DNA of 36,341 nucleotides. Origin: DRQF01 sp964559135. Its GTDB lineage: Bacteria; Planctomycetota; GCA-002687715; DRQF01. Of the stretch, positions 25,754-34,611 are shown piece by piece; position 1 is the stretch's first letter, and every line of letters begins with the position of its first letter. Where the stretch lies: assembly GCA_964559135.1 (NCBI GenBank), contig CAZLGG010000034.1:1-36341 (forward strand), in the 5' to 3' direction. The notes beneath the pieces were generated by a model. That model searched no databases. It worked only from the letters and a program-made list of their open reading frames with translations, and was not told the DNA's origin. Made by a program: the position numbers and the translations under genes.

Positions 25754-28153
25754 TCATTGCCTGCCCAGGACGAACCTCACGCCCTTCTCCCCCGCCACAA
25801 CGGTTCGCGGCGGTCCCGTGATGGACCATTTCGTGGGCCGCTTTCTGCCATCCGGGCCCCGCTCCCAGCGGGTCAACCCCGCTTTGAGCGCGTAGGTCCC
25901 CCCCTCCGCAACCGTCAGTTGGAATCGACCCAGTTCGTCGCTGACCGCCGTGTTCTTCCCGGCCGGTCCCACGGACGCTCCGGAGTTCCCCCCGTCTCGA
26001 ATCCGCTTCGCGGTGATGACGGCCCCTGGAAAGGGCGAGCCATCCTCATAGACGGTGAACCCCTCGATCGTCACCTGCCGCACCAGTCTCAAGTCCTCGC
26101 TGCGCTTCTCGCCCGCGGCGAACTCGATCCGTCGAACGCGCTTCCCCTTCAGGATGGCTACGTACTTCGCCGCCGGGATGCGGTCGATCCGAAAACGCCC
26201 GGCGTCATCGGTGCGCGCCGCGAGTTCGTGAGTCGGCCGCGCTGTCGATGGCAGACCCAGGAATCCCCCGCCGCGCCGCTCAGTGGGTCTCAACTCCACA
26301 AGTGTCTTCGGCAACACCCTTCCATCGCCGTCGTAGGCCACTCCCTCGAACACGGCCCCTTGGCCAAGATGCAGGACCAGCTTCGGTGGGGCTGCGTCGC
26401 CGCTGAGGTTCAAGGTCTTCCGATCGGAGGACACGAACCGCGGGTGTCTCGCCACCACGTCGACCCTCGTGTCGCGGGGCACGGACACGAGCTGGAAGCG
26501 GCCGTCGGGATCCGTTTGCGTTGGGGCCACCGGACCGAGCACGGAACGTACCATCGCGCTGGTCCCTTCCTTCGACGCGAACTCGACCGTCGCGCCCGCA
26601 ACGGGCGCCCCCTTACCGTCGATGACCTTTCCGGAAACCCTCGCTCCCTTCTGCATCACCACATCGATGGCGTCCCGGACTTCCCCGGGTTGAAGGTCGC
26701 GACGCCGGGCGTCTTGTTCCTTCCTGGTCGACATGAAGTCCCCCAAGAATCCGGCTTTCAATCCCGAGACGGACCGGACGAAGTCAGGATGAGAAGCCAA
26801 CACCATGAAGGCTCCTGCGGGGACACCGTTGAATTCGTACCTGCCGTTCTCGTCGGTGACGACAGGCCCTGTTCTCGCAACCGTCCCGATGCCGTTCGGG
26901 CTGATGAGAGTCACCTTGGCTCCGACGACAGGCTCGAGGCTCCCGTCGGCGAGAACCCTCCCCATGACCGTGGCCCCGCCCACCATCGGCAGATCGACGA
27001 GATCCCGTTCCCCGTTGCGATCCTTCGATTTCAGCTCGATTCCAGGAATGCCGCTCGATCCCTTCGATTGGGCCATTTTCAGGCTGTATCCTTCCTTCCG
27101 GGCGCCCAGAATCACGTCGGCCTCCCGCGAGAGGCCGCGCAGCGAATACGCTCCGTCCTTGCCGCTTCGCGTCTCCACATAGGCGGGAAAACCCCGGCCG
27201 CCCTCGAACTCCGCCATCGCGTAGACGAGGGCCCCCTCGAGCCCCTTGCCACTCGTCACGTCGAAGACACGTCCGATGACCTCGGCCTCGGGAAACAGGG
27301 TGTACTCTTTCGGCTCGGGAGGGTCTTCGCCCGCCTTCAAGCGCAGCCGCCCCATCCCCGTGGCACCGTAGCCCTCGGCCATGAGCGATCCGTTGTATCG
27401 CCCCGGCTCCAGGTCGTGAAACGCGAAGCGGCCCTCCGCGTTCGTCGTCGTCTGGTAGGTCCGCAGCACCCTCAACTGTTCGCGACCGCGATCGAACAAG
27501 CTCACTCGGACGTTGGGGACAGGAAGTCCTTCCACGTTGCGCACGAGGCCCGAGAAGGAAACCGCCGGCCCCAAGCGCACTTCCAATCCGGTGATCTCCC
27601 CACCCTTTGGAAGCCGAAACGAATCCGAAAACCTCCGACCGTAGCCGTCGGCACGGACCAAGACGGCATAGTCGCCCGGCGCGACCCGCGGCATCTGGAA
27701 CACGCCGTCATCGTCGGTCGTGGCGACAGTGATGGGCCGATTCGGCGCCTGCACCGTGCGCAACAGCCTGGAGAGGTCAAGGGACATGAAGCTCTCCACA
27801 ACGGCGCTGTGCATGAGCCCGACCCGGGCCCCCGCGATCGGTTGGCCGCTCTCCTTGCTCAGCACCCTTCCCGTGATGGCGGGAGGGACCCGCTTTTTTT
27901 CACTCGGGGGCACGGATGGAGCGTCGGGTCTTTTTCCCGGACCGCCCAAGCCGGGCGGCGATGAGGGTCGTTCTTCGTTCGGTCGAGGATTGCGTCGTAC
28001 ACCGTCGTGGAATCGCTCCGTCCCGACAGCTTCGGATGACGAGGAGCTGCTCACGACGTCGGTCTCCTCATCACCGAGGAAGACGAAGAGGAACACCGAG
28101 ACGAGGGCCAAACCCAGGCCCAGCAGGCCGAAGTAGACGGGGGAAGCTCTCAT
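25754..28153 (-). CDS. Repeat-array paralogue 1: anchored protein with seven CarboxypepD_reg-like repeats
   Basis: A 799-aa protein and probably the first gene of the array. ATG 28153 is supported by AAGGAG eight bases upstream and by the signal anchor that follows (PVYFGLLGLGLALVSVFLFVFLG). A Ser/Glu/Pro-rich linker (about 30-85) precedes seven repeats starting TGRVLSKESGQPIAGARV, SGLVRNVEGLPVPNVRV, IGRVFDVTSGKGLEGALV, MGRVLADGSLEPVVGAKV, SGKVIDGKGAPVAGATV, EGVAYDGDGRVLPKTLV and EGFTVYEDGSPFPGAVI. Corresponding repeats in the three paralogues resemble each other more than repeats within one protein, so whole-gene duplication followed an older repeat expansion. No enzymatic motif. It diverges from the MBL hydrolase gene across 116 bp in which I found no convincing promoter. 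Confidence 0.85.
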   Translation of the reverse strand: MRASPVYFGLLGLGLALVSVFLFVFLGDEETDVVSSSSSSEAVGTERFHDGVRRNPRPNEERPSSPPGLGGPGKRPDAPSVPPSEKKRVPPAITGRVLSKESGQPIAGARVGLMHSAVVESFMSLDLSRLLRTVQAPNRPITVATTDDDGVFQMPRVAPGDYAVLVRADGYGRRFSDSFRLPKGGEITGLEVRLGPAVSFSGLVRNVEGLPVPNVRVSLFDRGREQLRVLRTYQTTTNAEGRFAFHDLEPGRYNGSLMAEGYGATGMGRLRLKAGEDPPEPKEYTLFPEAEVIGRVFDVTSGKGLEGALVYAMAEFEGGRGFPAYVETRSGKDGAYSLRGLSREADVILGARKEGYSLKMAQSKGSSGIPGIELKSKDRNGERDLVDLPMVGGATVMGRVLADGSLEPVVGAKVTLISPNGIGTVARTGPVVTDENGRYEFNGVPAGAFMVLASHPDFVRSVSGLKAGFLGDFMSTRKEQDARRRDLQPGEVRDAIDVVMQKGARVSGKVIDGKGAPVAGATVEFASKEGTSAMVRSVLGPVAPTQTDPDGRFQLVSVPRDTRVDVVARHPRFVSSDRKTLNLSGDAAPPKLVLHLGQGAVFEGVAYDGDGRVLPKTLVELRPTERRGGGFLGLPSTARPTHELAARTDDAGRFRIDRIPAAKYVAILKGKRVRRIEFAAGEKRSEDLRLVRQVTIEGFTVYEDGSPFPGAVITAKRIRDGGNSGASVGPAGKNTAVSDELGRFQLTVAEGGTYALKAGLTRWERGPDGRKRPTKWSITGPPRTVVAGEKGVRFVLGRQ

Positions 28154-28269
28154 GATCCATTCTCCTTCGCTGCCCAGCGGCATGATTCGGTTCGTAGATG
28201 AAGCGCCAGTATTCTCGACCTCACAGGGATGATCGGGTAACCTCGGGAGGTCATGAGGGAGCGCCGACG

Positions 28270-29085
28270 ATGAAATGTCGTTTCTGGGGAACTCGAGGCA
28301 GTGTTCCCGTTTCCGGTCCGCAGTACCTGGAATTCGGTGGCAATACGCCTTGCCTCCAACTCACGACCGAAGGGTGTCCCGAGCCCATCATCCTCGACAG
28401 CGGGACGGGAATCAGAGAATTCGGCCAGTATTATATGGCCCACCGGTCGGAAATCGGCGACACGATCCACCTTTTTCTGACCCACGCCCACTGGGACCAC
28501 ATCCAGGGCTTCCCGTTCTTCATTCCCGCCTATGTTCCGGGTGTCGACCTTCACATCTACTGCACGAAGCAGGCAAAGGAGTTTCTCTCCGGGCAAATGA
28601 CCGCGCCCTACTTTCCGGTGGGAATGGACGTGATGATGGCGTCCTTCCACTTCCATGAGCTCGAGCAGGGGGACGAGATGAAGCTGGGCGACGTTCGCAT
28701 CCGCTGGATTCCCCTGCCCCACCCCCAGGAATCCACGGGGTTCCGCATCGACGACGGCACACACTCCATCGTCTTCGCGACCGACACGGAACACCCCCCG
28801 GAGGGTCTCAACGAGCAATTGGTGGCCCTCGCGAGGAACACCGACGCCCTCATCTACGACGCCCAATACACACCCGACGAGTACCAAGCCGGGAAACAGG
28901 GCTGGGGTCACTCGACCTACCACCAGGGCGCCGCGATCGCGAAGGCGTGCGCCGCAGACCGTCTCATCCTCTTCAGCCATGATCCGAGTCACGATGACGC
29001 CGCGTGCCGCGCCATCGAGACGGCCTGCCAGGAAGATTTCCCAGCCACCTGGTCCGCCCGCCAAGGCGTCCAAATCGACATCTGA
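28270..29085 (+). CDS. MBL-fold metallo-hydrolase, cyclic-nucleotide phosphodiesterase/RNase Z-like branch
   Basis: A 271-aa cytoplasmic protein. FWGTRGSVPVSGP and FGGNT at the start and LDSGTGIREFG mark the GGNT-type metallo-beta-lactamase branch. THAHWDHIQGFPFF gives the metal ligands H72, H74, D76 and H77. Further ligands are expected in PLPHPQ, FATDTEH and LFSHDPSHDD, so a two-metal site looks intact. Relatives include phosphodiesterases acting on cyclic nucleotides and RNase Z-like enzymes; the substrate here is not decided by the sequence. GGGAG eight bases before ATG 28270 supports the start. It diverges from the repeat array and is followed after 82 bp by a gene with its own promoter. 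Confidence 0.88.
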   Translation: MKCRFWGTRGSVPVSGPQYLEFGGNTPCLQLTTEGCPEPIILDSGTGIREFGQYYMAHRSEIGDTIHLFLTHAHWDHIQGFPFFIPAYVPGVDLHIYCTKQAKEFLSGQMTAPYFPVGMDVMMASFHFHELEQGDEMKLGDVRIRWIPLPHPQESTGFRIDDGTHSIVFATDTEHPPEGLNEQLVALARNTDALIYDAQYTPDEYQAGKQGWGHSTYHQGAAIAKACAADRLILFSHDPSHDDAACRAIETACQEDFPATWSARQGVQIDI

Positions 29086-29106
29086 ATCTCGGGAAAACGG
29101 CGATCC

Positions 29107-29136
29107 TGGACACGCGGCACGGCCGTCGTCCATAAT
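29107..29136 (+). promoter_or_regulatory. Sigma-70-like promoter of the secreted protein at 29168
   Basis: TGGACA (29107-29112), an 18-base spacer and CATAAT (29131-29136) each match the consensus at five of six positions. A start near 29143 gives a leader of about 25 nt containing AAGGA (29154-29158) before ATG 29168. The best-formed promoter seen in the window. Confidence 0.6.
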
Positions 29137-29167
29137 GGCCGCGTCGTCATTCCAAGGAAACCCACCC

Positions 29168-30241
29168 ATGAATCGCCGAACCTGCCTCCTCATTGCTTTT
29201 GTCGCATTGACCGCGACGTCGTTGGCCCAGGTCTGTGTCAACCCCAACGACGTGCTGCTCTCGAACGACACCCTGCCGCCCGTGCCCAGCGGAGCCACCC
29301 CCGTCTCGGTCATACAGGGCTTGGGCAACGGCGAAGCCGCCGCGGCGGTCTTCGACACGACCCCCCTCAGCGCACAGGGCGTCAAGGTCAATCTCGCCGC
29401 CGTGGGATACATGAACGTGGTCGGGACCAACGGCATTCAAGCCGCGGTGAATCTGCAGATCTACGACGGCGTCACTTTCGACGCGGCGGGCGTGCCGACC
29501 CTGGGTCCTCTCGCGTTCGACTACGCGAGCGCCACGGGTTCGAATCTTCAGCTCACGAGCCATGCCATCAACACCACGGACCTCAGCGCCTTCAACGTCA
29601 CCGTCACCAGCGGAAAACTCGTGGTGGCATGGTCCATGGTCTTCAATTCGGGGGCGCCTCAGACGAACTTCGCAACCGACAACAGCTCCATCCAGTTCAC
29701 CTGCAACCCCTCCGTGACGCCGCTTCAGAAGAATCTCATCTTCATTCAGGGGCAAGGTTGGCGGGACGCGGCCCTCGCCACGGTCCAAGGGGTTCCCCTC
29801 TGCCCCGTCTTCTATTCCGGCAACTGGATCATCCGCGCCTGCGTCGAGCCCATGGTCAACCCCACCCAGCTGCTCGTCTCGGGCAATCCGACCACGGCCG
29901 GAGGCTTCGTCAACGTGACTTTCAGCTCGCCCGGACATCCCGGCCAGTTCTACTTCGGAGCGCCCGCCTTCACGGCCAACGTGGGATCCCCCACGGTCTA
30001 TGGCACCTTCCCCCTCGACTTCGACCCCCTGCTGCAGGCCTATCTCCAATTCCCCGTCGAAGCCTCGCAGGTCTTCTTCAACTTCAACGGGAATCTGGGC
30101 CCCACGGGAACGGCTCCGGGCATCATCTTCATTCCAGCTACGACGCCGCCACTGAGCTTTCTCGTGGCCTTCATCGTGATGGATCCCACTCTCTCATTCT
30201 TCGAGGGCATCTCGTCACCCACCACGATTCAGGTGCTCTGA
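29168..30241 (+). CDS. Secreted beta-rich protein of unknown function
   Basis: A 357-aa protein beginning with a clear Sec signal peptide (MNRRTCLLIAFVALTATSLAQ, cleavage near AQ|V). AAGGA nine bases upstream decides the start; the frame upstream is not protein-like. The mature part is rich in Asn, Thr, Val, Phe and Gly, low in charge, and predicted to be beta-sandwich throughout: an N-terminal jelly-roll-like half (about 25-215) and a C-terminal half with TTAGGFVNVTFSSPGHPGQFYFGAP and QVFFNFNGNLGP. Six cysteines remain after cleavage. No catalytic motif is visible. The composition matches the many planctomycete exported proteins with no assigned role. A good promoter lies directly upstream. 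Confidence 0.8.
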   Translation: MNRRTCLLIAFVALTATSLAQVCVNPNDVLLSNDTLPPVPSGATPVSVIQGLGNGEAAAAVFDTTPLSAQGVKVNLAAVGYMNVVGTNGIQAAVNLQIYDGVTFDAAGVPTLGPLAFDYASATGSNLQLTSHAINTTDLSAFNVTVTSGKLVVAWSMVFNSGAPQTNFATDNSSIQFTCNPSVTPLQKNLIFIQGQGWRDAALATVQGVPLCPVFYSGNWIIRACVEPMVNPTQLLVSGNPTTAGGFVNVTFSSPGHPGQFYFGAPAFTANVGSPTVYGTFPLDFDPLLQAYLQFPVEASQVFFNFNGNLGPTGTAPGIIFIPATTPPLSFLVAFIVMDPTLSFFEGISSPTTIQVL

Positions 30242-30263
30242 CACCCTCCACGGGTGGAACCCC

Positions 30264-30292
30264 TTGTCACCGGGGCCGGCTCCGTATCCAAT
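30264..30292 (+). promoter_or_regulatory. Possible leaderless promoter of the metallopeptidase operon
   Basis: TTGTCA (30264-30269), 17 bases, then TCCAAT (30287-30292). The predicted transcript start, about seven bases on, coincides with the ATG at 30299, which has no Shine-Dalgarno. The -10 is imperfect (alternative TATCCA at 30285 with a 15-base spacer). Confidence 0.35.
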
Positions 30293-30298
30293 CCCCCC

Positions 30299-33200
30299 AT
30301 GAGCCATCGCTTCATTCGCGGCGGGATGCTTCTCGCCGCATTTCTTCTCACGTTCCTCGCTTCGGCGAGGGCGCAGGTCGTCGTTGGGCCCGCGCAACCC
30401 GGCAACGTCGAGGATCGGCTGCGCGCCCCCCTTCGATCCGCCTCCTCGGCCCTGAAGTCGGGCGATGAGGCCTGGGCCCGACGCCATCTTCTGAACGCTT
30501 TTGCCATGGCCCCCTTCGACGCGACCGTCATCGAGCGACTCCTCGCTCTCGGCGAGACGACATCGCCCGGACGTCATCTCTGGGCGCTGCGGCGCGCGGC
30601 CCTTCTCGTCGACGGTCGGGGCAAGCTGAAACTTCCCACGAAGACCAAGAAACTCTTCCCTCCCAAGGACGGGTGGCCCAAGCGCCTCGCACGGGCTCGC
30701 GCTCGAGCCGTCTTCGCCCTGGAACGCTTTCTCGGCAAGAAAGGACAAAACGGCCGAGGACCGGATGCCTCCAACCTCCTCCGAGCCTGGGCCGCACCGC
30801 TGGCCCGTTTTCTTCTGGAAGATTCTCCCCAGCTCTTGGAAGCGCAAGCGCATCCCTTGGACACAGCCCTCACGCTCGACGTCCCCCATCGGCTCCAGGT
30901 GATCGAAGACCTACTCGCCGTCGCAGAGAACCCCAGCGACCCGGAAAGCGCCCTCGAGGCGGGGCGCATCCTCAGGGGCTTCGCCAGTCAGGCGGCTCAG
31001 AAGGATCTGGAGGGCGAGCCGGCACCGCAACTTCCCGCTCGACTCGGCCGGCGGGCTGCGGCCGCGGTCGATCGCGCACGGAAGGTGTTGGCCGCCGAGG
31101 ATGGCGCGCCTCTCACCGTCGCGCAGCTCGAGGCCATGACGCCCGCGGAGCGGGACGCCTTCACCGCCGCCCATGCCAATCCCGCCCACCCGGGCCGTGC
31201 GATTTCGCCGAACGGTCTCTACCTCATCGAAACCCCCTGCGGATTCGAAACCCTCCTCGGTGTCGCCTCGACCATCGAGAAACATCACCATCGGTTGGTG
31301 AGGTGGTACGGAACGGACCCCTTCGAGGGACGCAGCGGAACGATTCGGGTCGTCACGACCACCGACGAGTTGGAGCGGGAGGGAGCTCCCTACTGGTGGG
31401 CCGGCGGGTTCCAGGGAGGCGACGTGACCACCGTCCGCTTCACGGTCGGCTCGATCGAAGCCCTGGGGCACACCTTGACCCACGAACTCACCCATCGCTT
31501 CGACGGAGCCCTTTTCCCCGGGCAGCCGGCGTGGCTCGCGGAAGGCAAGGCCACCTGGACCGGGAGTGCCTACGCTGGAACCGATTCCAAGACCTTCGCC
31601 GACGACTACGCCAACTTCGGCTCGATGGAGACGGCGCTCCGGAAGGGTTACGGCAATCCGAAAAAGCTCCAGAAGCTCCTCGAGGGGCGCCCGGAAGACT
31701 ACCGCGACAATTATCCCGTCGGACACGCGCTCTTCGTCTACCTGAACACCTGGGAGGATGACGGGGGCCCCATCTTCAAGAAACGGTTTGCCGAATTCAT
31801 GAGCAACGCGCGAAAGATGCGCAGTGCACCTTTCCCCTGGTTCACGAATCGCTTCTGCGACGGGAAGGACGGTCGTCCCGAGAGCTTCGAAGCCTTCACC
31901 GAGGGCTTCGCCAAATTCATTCGCGGCTTCTACTGGCTCAATAGAAAGCCCTGGACTCGGCGCTACGCGGCACGAGCCGGCAAGAGCCCTCCAAGGCCCT
32001 GGGTTTACGACCCACCGACATGGCCCACGGACCGCTCACGTGCCGAGCCCTTCTTCGGGACGGGTCACGCCGCGGCGGCGGCGCGACTGTTCGATCGGCT
32101 GGACCTGAGCGACGCCGCGCTGCGTGCCCATCTTTTCGCATTCGGGGTCGACGGCCCTGAGGAGGCGCGGCTGGAACGATTGGCTGACCTTCTTGCCCAG
32201 GCCCGCAAGGAACCCCTGGCATGGTTCGCGCGCGCCCTCCTCTGGCGACGCCGCCCGGGCCGTCACGGGCGTGTCGCACCGTCCAAGGGGGCGCTTCCCA
32301 GCCAGCTCACGGATCTCCATCGACTGCTGGGCGAAGCGGCCGCGGCCCATCGGGAGAGGGGGCTGTCCCGGGTCGAGGCGCGCCTTTTGGCGGAGCAGGC
32401 GGAGCTCGCGGAGTTCCTCGGGCTGGACGCCCCCGCGCCCGACATGCGCCCTCCCTCCATGGAGAAGGGTTCTCATCCCTTCGTCCGTGCGGCACGCACT
32501 CTCGATCTGTTTGGATGGAAAGAGGATCGCCTCGTCGGATACGACACGTTCCGGGTCAAGGATTTGTGGTTCGTCGCCCCCGACGGCACGCTGCACGTGG
32601 GTCGCAAGAAGCCTCGTAAGGCGACGGGGAGCTTCGATCCTCGTGCGCACCAGCGGCAGATCTTCGTTCGCACCCCCACGCCCCTCGACGGGACGCGATC
32701 GCGCATCGAGCTGGACATTCGGTTCACGACGTCCTTCGTGTCGGGTGCGGTCATCTTGGGATACGAGCGACGCGACCGAGCCGTCTCATTCCACTTTTCG
32801 GCGGGCGACTACATGGTGGGGATCGGACAGAAGAAGTCCCCTCCCGCCTTCGAAACCGTGCGCTGGTCGCTGGGGGGAGGTTGGATACGTGAAGGAGGGC
32901 TCCGTCGGGAGGCGCCGGGCGGGCGTTTCGAGTTCGACGGCACGAAACCGAATTTCCATCTCCGCTTGGACCTGGACGGCGCGGAGGTCGCCGCCTACAT
33001 CGACGGCAAGTGGGTGGGCACGTACCGCACGGGAGACGGACGTCCCATCTCGGGCCCCCTCGGGTTCGCGACGAGCTTCGGCGCCTTCGCCGTGACCCGT
33101 GCGACGCAGCAACGATTCGATCGCTATCGGGCGCTCGGGTGGCCGAATCCCCTTCCCGCGGGACTGGACCTCGCGAGCGACGGCGCCGAAACGATGGATC

Positions 33201-33646
33201 GCCTCCTCAACCGACAGGTGAAGGGGCTGCCTTCCTCGCCCCATGGCGCCCTTGCGATCTGGATTCCGAGGACCGAGGACGACGACGGCGCGTTGGACGT
33301 TCGGGACATCGTCACGTCGGCCCGCTTCACGTGGGAGGGCATCCGCGCGGACATCGAGGACTTCCTCCTCCCACAGCCCGTCTTCATGATCTTGCCGGCC
33401 GATCTCCCGACGGAAGCGCGCGACGAGCTCGCCGACTCGCTCGGATCCTCGGAACGATTGCGCTTTTTCAGCCATCATCGGCACAACTACATCTTCGACC
33501 TCGAGCGACCGAACATGCCCGCCGACCCGATGCCGGTTCTCATGTTCATCGACGATACGGGCTGCCTCCGCCTGGCCGACATCTACGTCGTGGGGAGAGA
33601 GGACTTGCCCCGCAACTTTCGCACGTGGTGCCGAGTGCACCGATGA
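30299..33646 (+). CDS. Secreted DUF1570-type metallopeptidase with DUF1080-like beta-sandwich
   Basis: A 1115-aa exported protein. The signal peptide (MLLAAFLLTFLASARAQ) sets the start at ATG 30299, which lacks a ribosome-binding site. Residues about 30-290 are helical, possibly TPR-like. The peptidase core has HELTH (395-399) and, 15 residues further on, WLAEGKATW with Glu415 as the likely third zinc ligand: a gluzincin arrangement as in the MA-like DUF1570 family common in planctomycetes. About residues 730-945 form a concanavalin-like sandwich similar to DUF1080/3-keto-disaccharide hydrolase domains (TRSRIELDIRFTT, FHLRLDLDGAEVAAYIDGKWVG, GPLGFATSFGAF). The last 160 residues are unassigned. 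The stop overlaps the next start (ATGA at 33643-33646), so it is translationally coupled to a glycosyltransferase, hinting at a cell-surface glycan or glycoprotein substrate. Confidence 0.82.
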   Translation: MSHRFIRGGMLLAAFLLTFLASARAQVVVGPAQPGNVEDRLRAPLRSASSALKSGDEAWARRHLLNAFAMAPFDATVIERLLALGETTSPGRHLWALRRAALLVDGRGKLKLPTKTKKLFPPKDGWPKRLARARARAVFALERFLGKKGQNGRGPDASNLLRAWAAPLARFLLEDSPQLLEAQAHPLDTALTLDVPHRLQVIEDLLAVAENPSDPESALEAGRILRGFASQAAQKDLEGEPAPQLPARLGRRAAAAVDRARKVLAAEDGAPLTVAQLEAMTPAERDAFTAAHANPAHPGRAISPNGLYLIETPCGFETLLGVASTIEKHHHRLVRWYGTDPFEGRSGTIRVVTTTDELEREGAPYWWAGGFQGGDVTTVRFTVGSIEALGHTLTHELTHRFDGALFPGQPAWLAEGKATWTGSAYAGTDSKTFADDYANFGSMETALRKGYGNPKKLQKLLEGRPEDYRDNYPVGHALFVYLNTWEDDGGPIFKKRFAEFMSNARKMRSAPFPWFTNRFCDGKDGRPESFEAFTEGFAKFIRGFYWLNRKPWTRRYAARAGKSPPRPWVYDPPTWPTDRSRAEPFFGTGHAAAAARLFDRLDLSDAALRAHLFAFGVDGPEEARLERLADLLAQARKEPLAWFARALLWRRRPGRHGRVAPSKGALPSQLTDLHRLLGEAAAAHRERGLSRVEARLLAEQAELAEFLGLDAPAPDMRPPSMEKGSHPFVRAARTLDLFGWKEDRLVGYDTFRVKDLWFVAPDGTLHVGRKKPRKATGSFDPRAHQRQIFVRTPTPLDGTRSRIELDIRFTTSFVSGAVILGYERRDRAVSFHFSAGDYMVGIGQKKSPPAFETVRWSLGGGWIREGGLRREAPGGRFEFDGTKPNFHLRLDLDGAEVAAYIDGKWVGTYRTGDGRPISGPLGFATSFGAFAVTRATQQRFDRYRALGWPNPLPAGLDLASDGAETMDRLLNRQVKGLPSSPHGALAIWIPRTEDDDGALDVRDIVTSARFTWEGIRADIEDFLLPQPVFMILPADLPTEARDELADSLGSSERLRFFSHHRHNYIFDLERPNMPADPMPVLMFIDDTGCLRLADIYVVGREDLPRNFRTWCRVHR

Positions 33647-34611
33647 AGGGGGAGGCTCCGGAACTCTCCGTCATTCTCACCGTGGTGGAGGGTCCCGATC
33701 AGGCCCGCCGTTGCCTGCAAGCCCTTCGAACCCAGAACGATCCGCCAAGGATGGAGATCCTCATCCCCTGGGACGCCGCCGTCCCCGAGGTGGCGAGCTG
33801 GGCGGGGACAGGTCTGCACTGCCCCCAGGTCATGAACGCCCCGCCCCTCGACGACCCGGATGACGAGGACACGCGACACGTTCTTTTCGATCTGCGTCGT
33901 GCGACGGGGCTGGTCGCCGCGACGGCTCCTCGGGTGGCGCTCCTCGAGGACAGGGGCGTGCCCGCACCGAGCTGGGCACGAGCCATGGTGAGCACTCTCG
34001 ATCAGACCGGTGCCGCGGCCGTGGGGGGCCCCATCCTGTGCGGGTCCTCATCACGGTGGGCCAGGGCGCTCCATCTTCTGGATTTCGGAAGGTATGCGCC
34101 GCCCCTCGACGAGCATCAGACGGAAACCCTCAGCGACACGAACGTGGCCTACCGGCGCGACGCCCTGGAGCGGATTCGCGGCGTCTGGGAGCATCGTTTT
34201 CACGAGCCGGACGTTCACGGGGCGCTGACGGAACGGGGCGAGACCCTCCTGTTTTCCCCCGCCCCCACCGTCGTCCAGCACCGCACCGGCCTGAAGCTGG
34301 ACCGCGTCCTCCGAGAACGTCTGGCCTGGGGGCGCCTATACGGGTCCCTCCTCGCCCGCAATCGATCCACGGCGTGGAGGCTCCTCCGCGCCGTGGCATC
34401 CGCCGTCGTTCTTCCGGTCCTCCTGCCCTTCCGTGTCCTTCGTCGCGAGAGGCGCCGCGGGCGGCTGGAAGGCGCCCTGGGCCTCATCCCGGAAGTCTTT
34501 CTCGCCGCCCTGGTCTGGACGGTGGGGGAATCGCTGGGGCTCGTGAGCCCTGTCTCAACTTCTCGTCCCGGCGCGACCGATGAACCCCTTGGAGAGGAAA
34601 GCCCCGCATGA
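33643..34611 (+). CDS. Family-2-like glycosyltransferase, membrane-associated
   Basis: A 322-aa protein with a GT-A-like N-terminus: ELSVILTVVEGPDQARRCLQAL, then MEILIPWD. LLEDRGVPAPSWARAM is the place of the usual DXD/EDH metal site, and AAVGGPIL and SDTNVAYRRDAL follow, a typical GT2 acceptor-side pattern. The metal motif is atypical (EDR), so catalysis needs testing. Two hydrophobic segments near the C-terminus (about 248-265 and 280-300) suggest membrane association. It overlaps the peptidase stop and the next gene start by ATGA each, and so belongs to a tightly coupled operon. Sugar donor and acceptor are unknown. Confidence 0.8.
   Translation: MKGEAPELSVILTVVEGPDQARRCLQALRTQNDPPRMEILIPWDAAVPEVASWAGTGLHCPQVMNAPPLDDPDDEDTRHVLFDLRRATGLVAATAPRVALLEDRGVPAPSWARAMVSTLDQTGAAAVGGPILCGSSSRWARALHLLDFGRYAPPLDEHQTETLSDTNVAYRRDALERIRGVWEHRFHEPDVHGALTERGETLLFSPAPTVVQHRTGLKLDRVLRERLAWGRLYGSLLARNRSTAWRLLRAVASAVVLPVLLPFRVLRRERRRGRLEGALGLIPEVFLAALVWTVGESLGLVSPVSTSRPGATDEPLGEESPA

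Noticed and set aside
23943..27964. Two long plus-strand frames (650 and 804 codons) opposite the repeat-protein array
   Set aside because: They are antisense to clearly paralogous repeat proteins and do not resemble each other as proteins.
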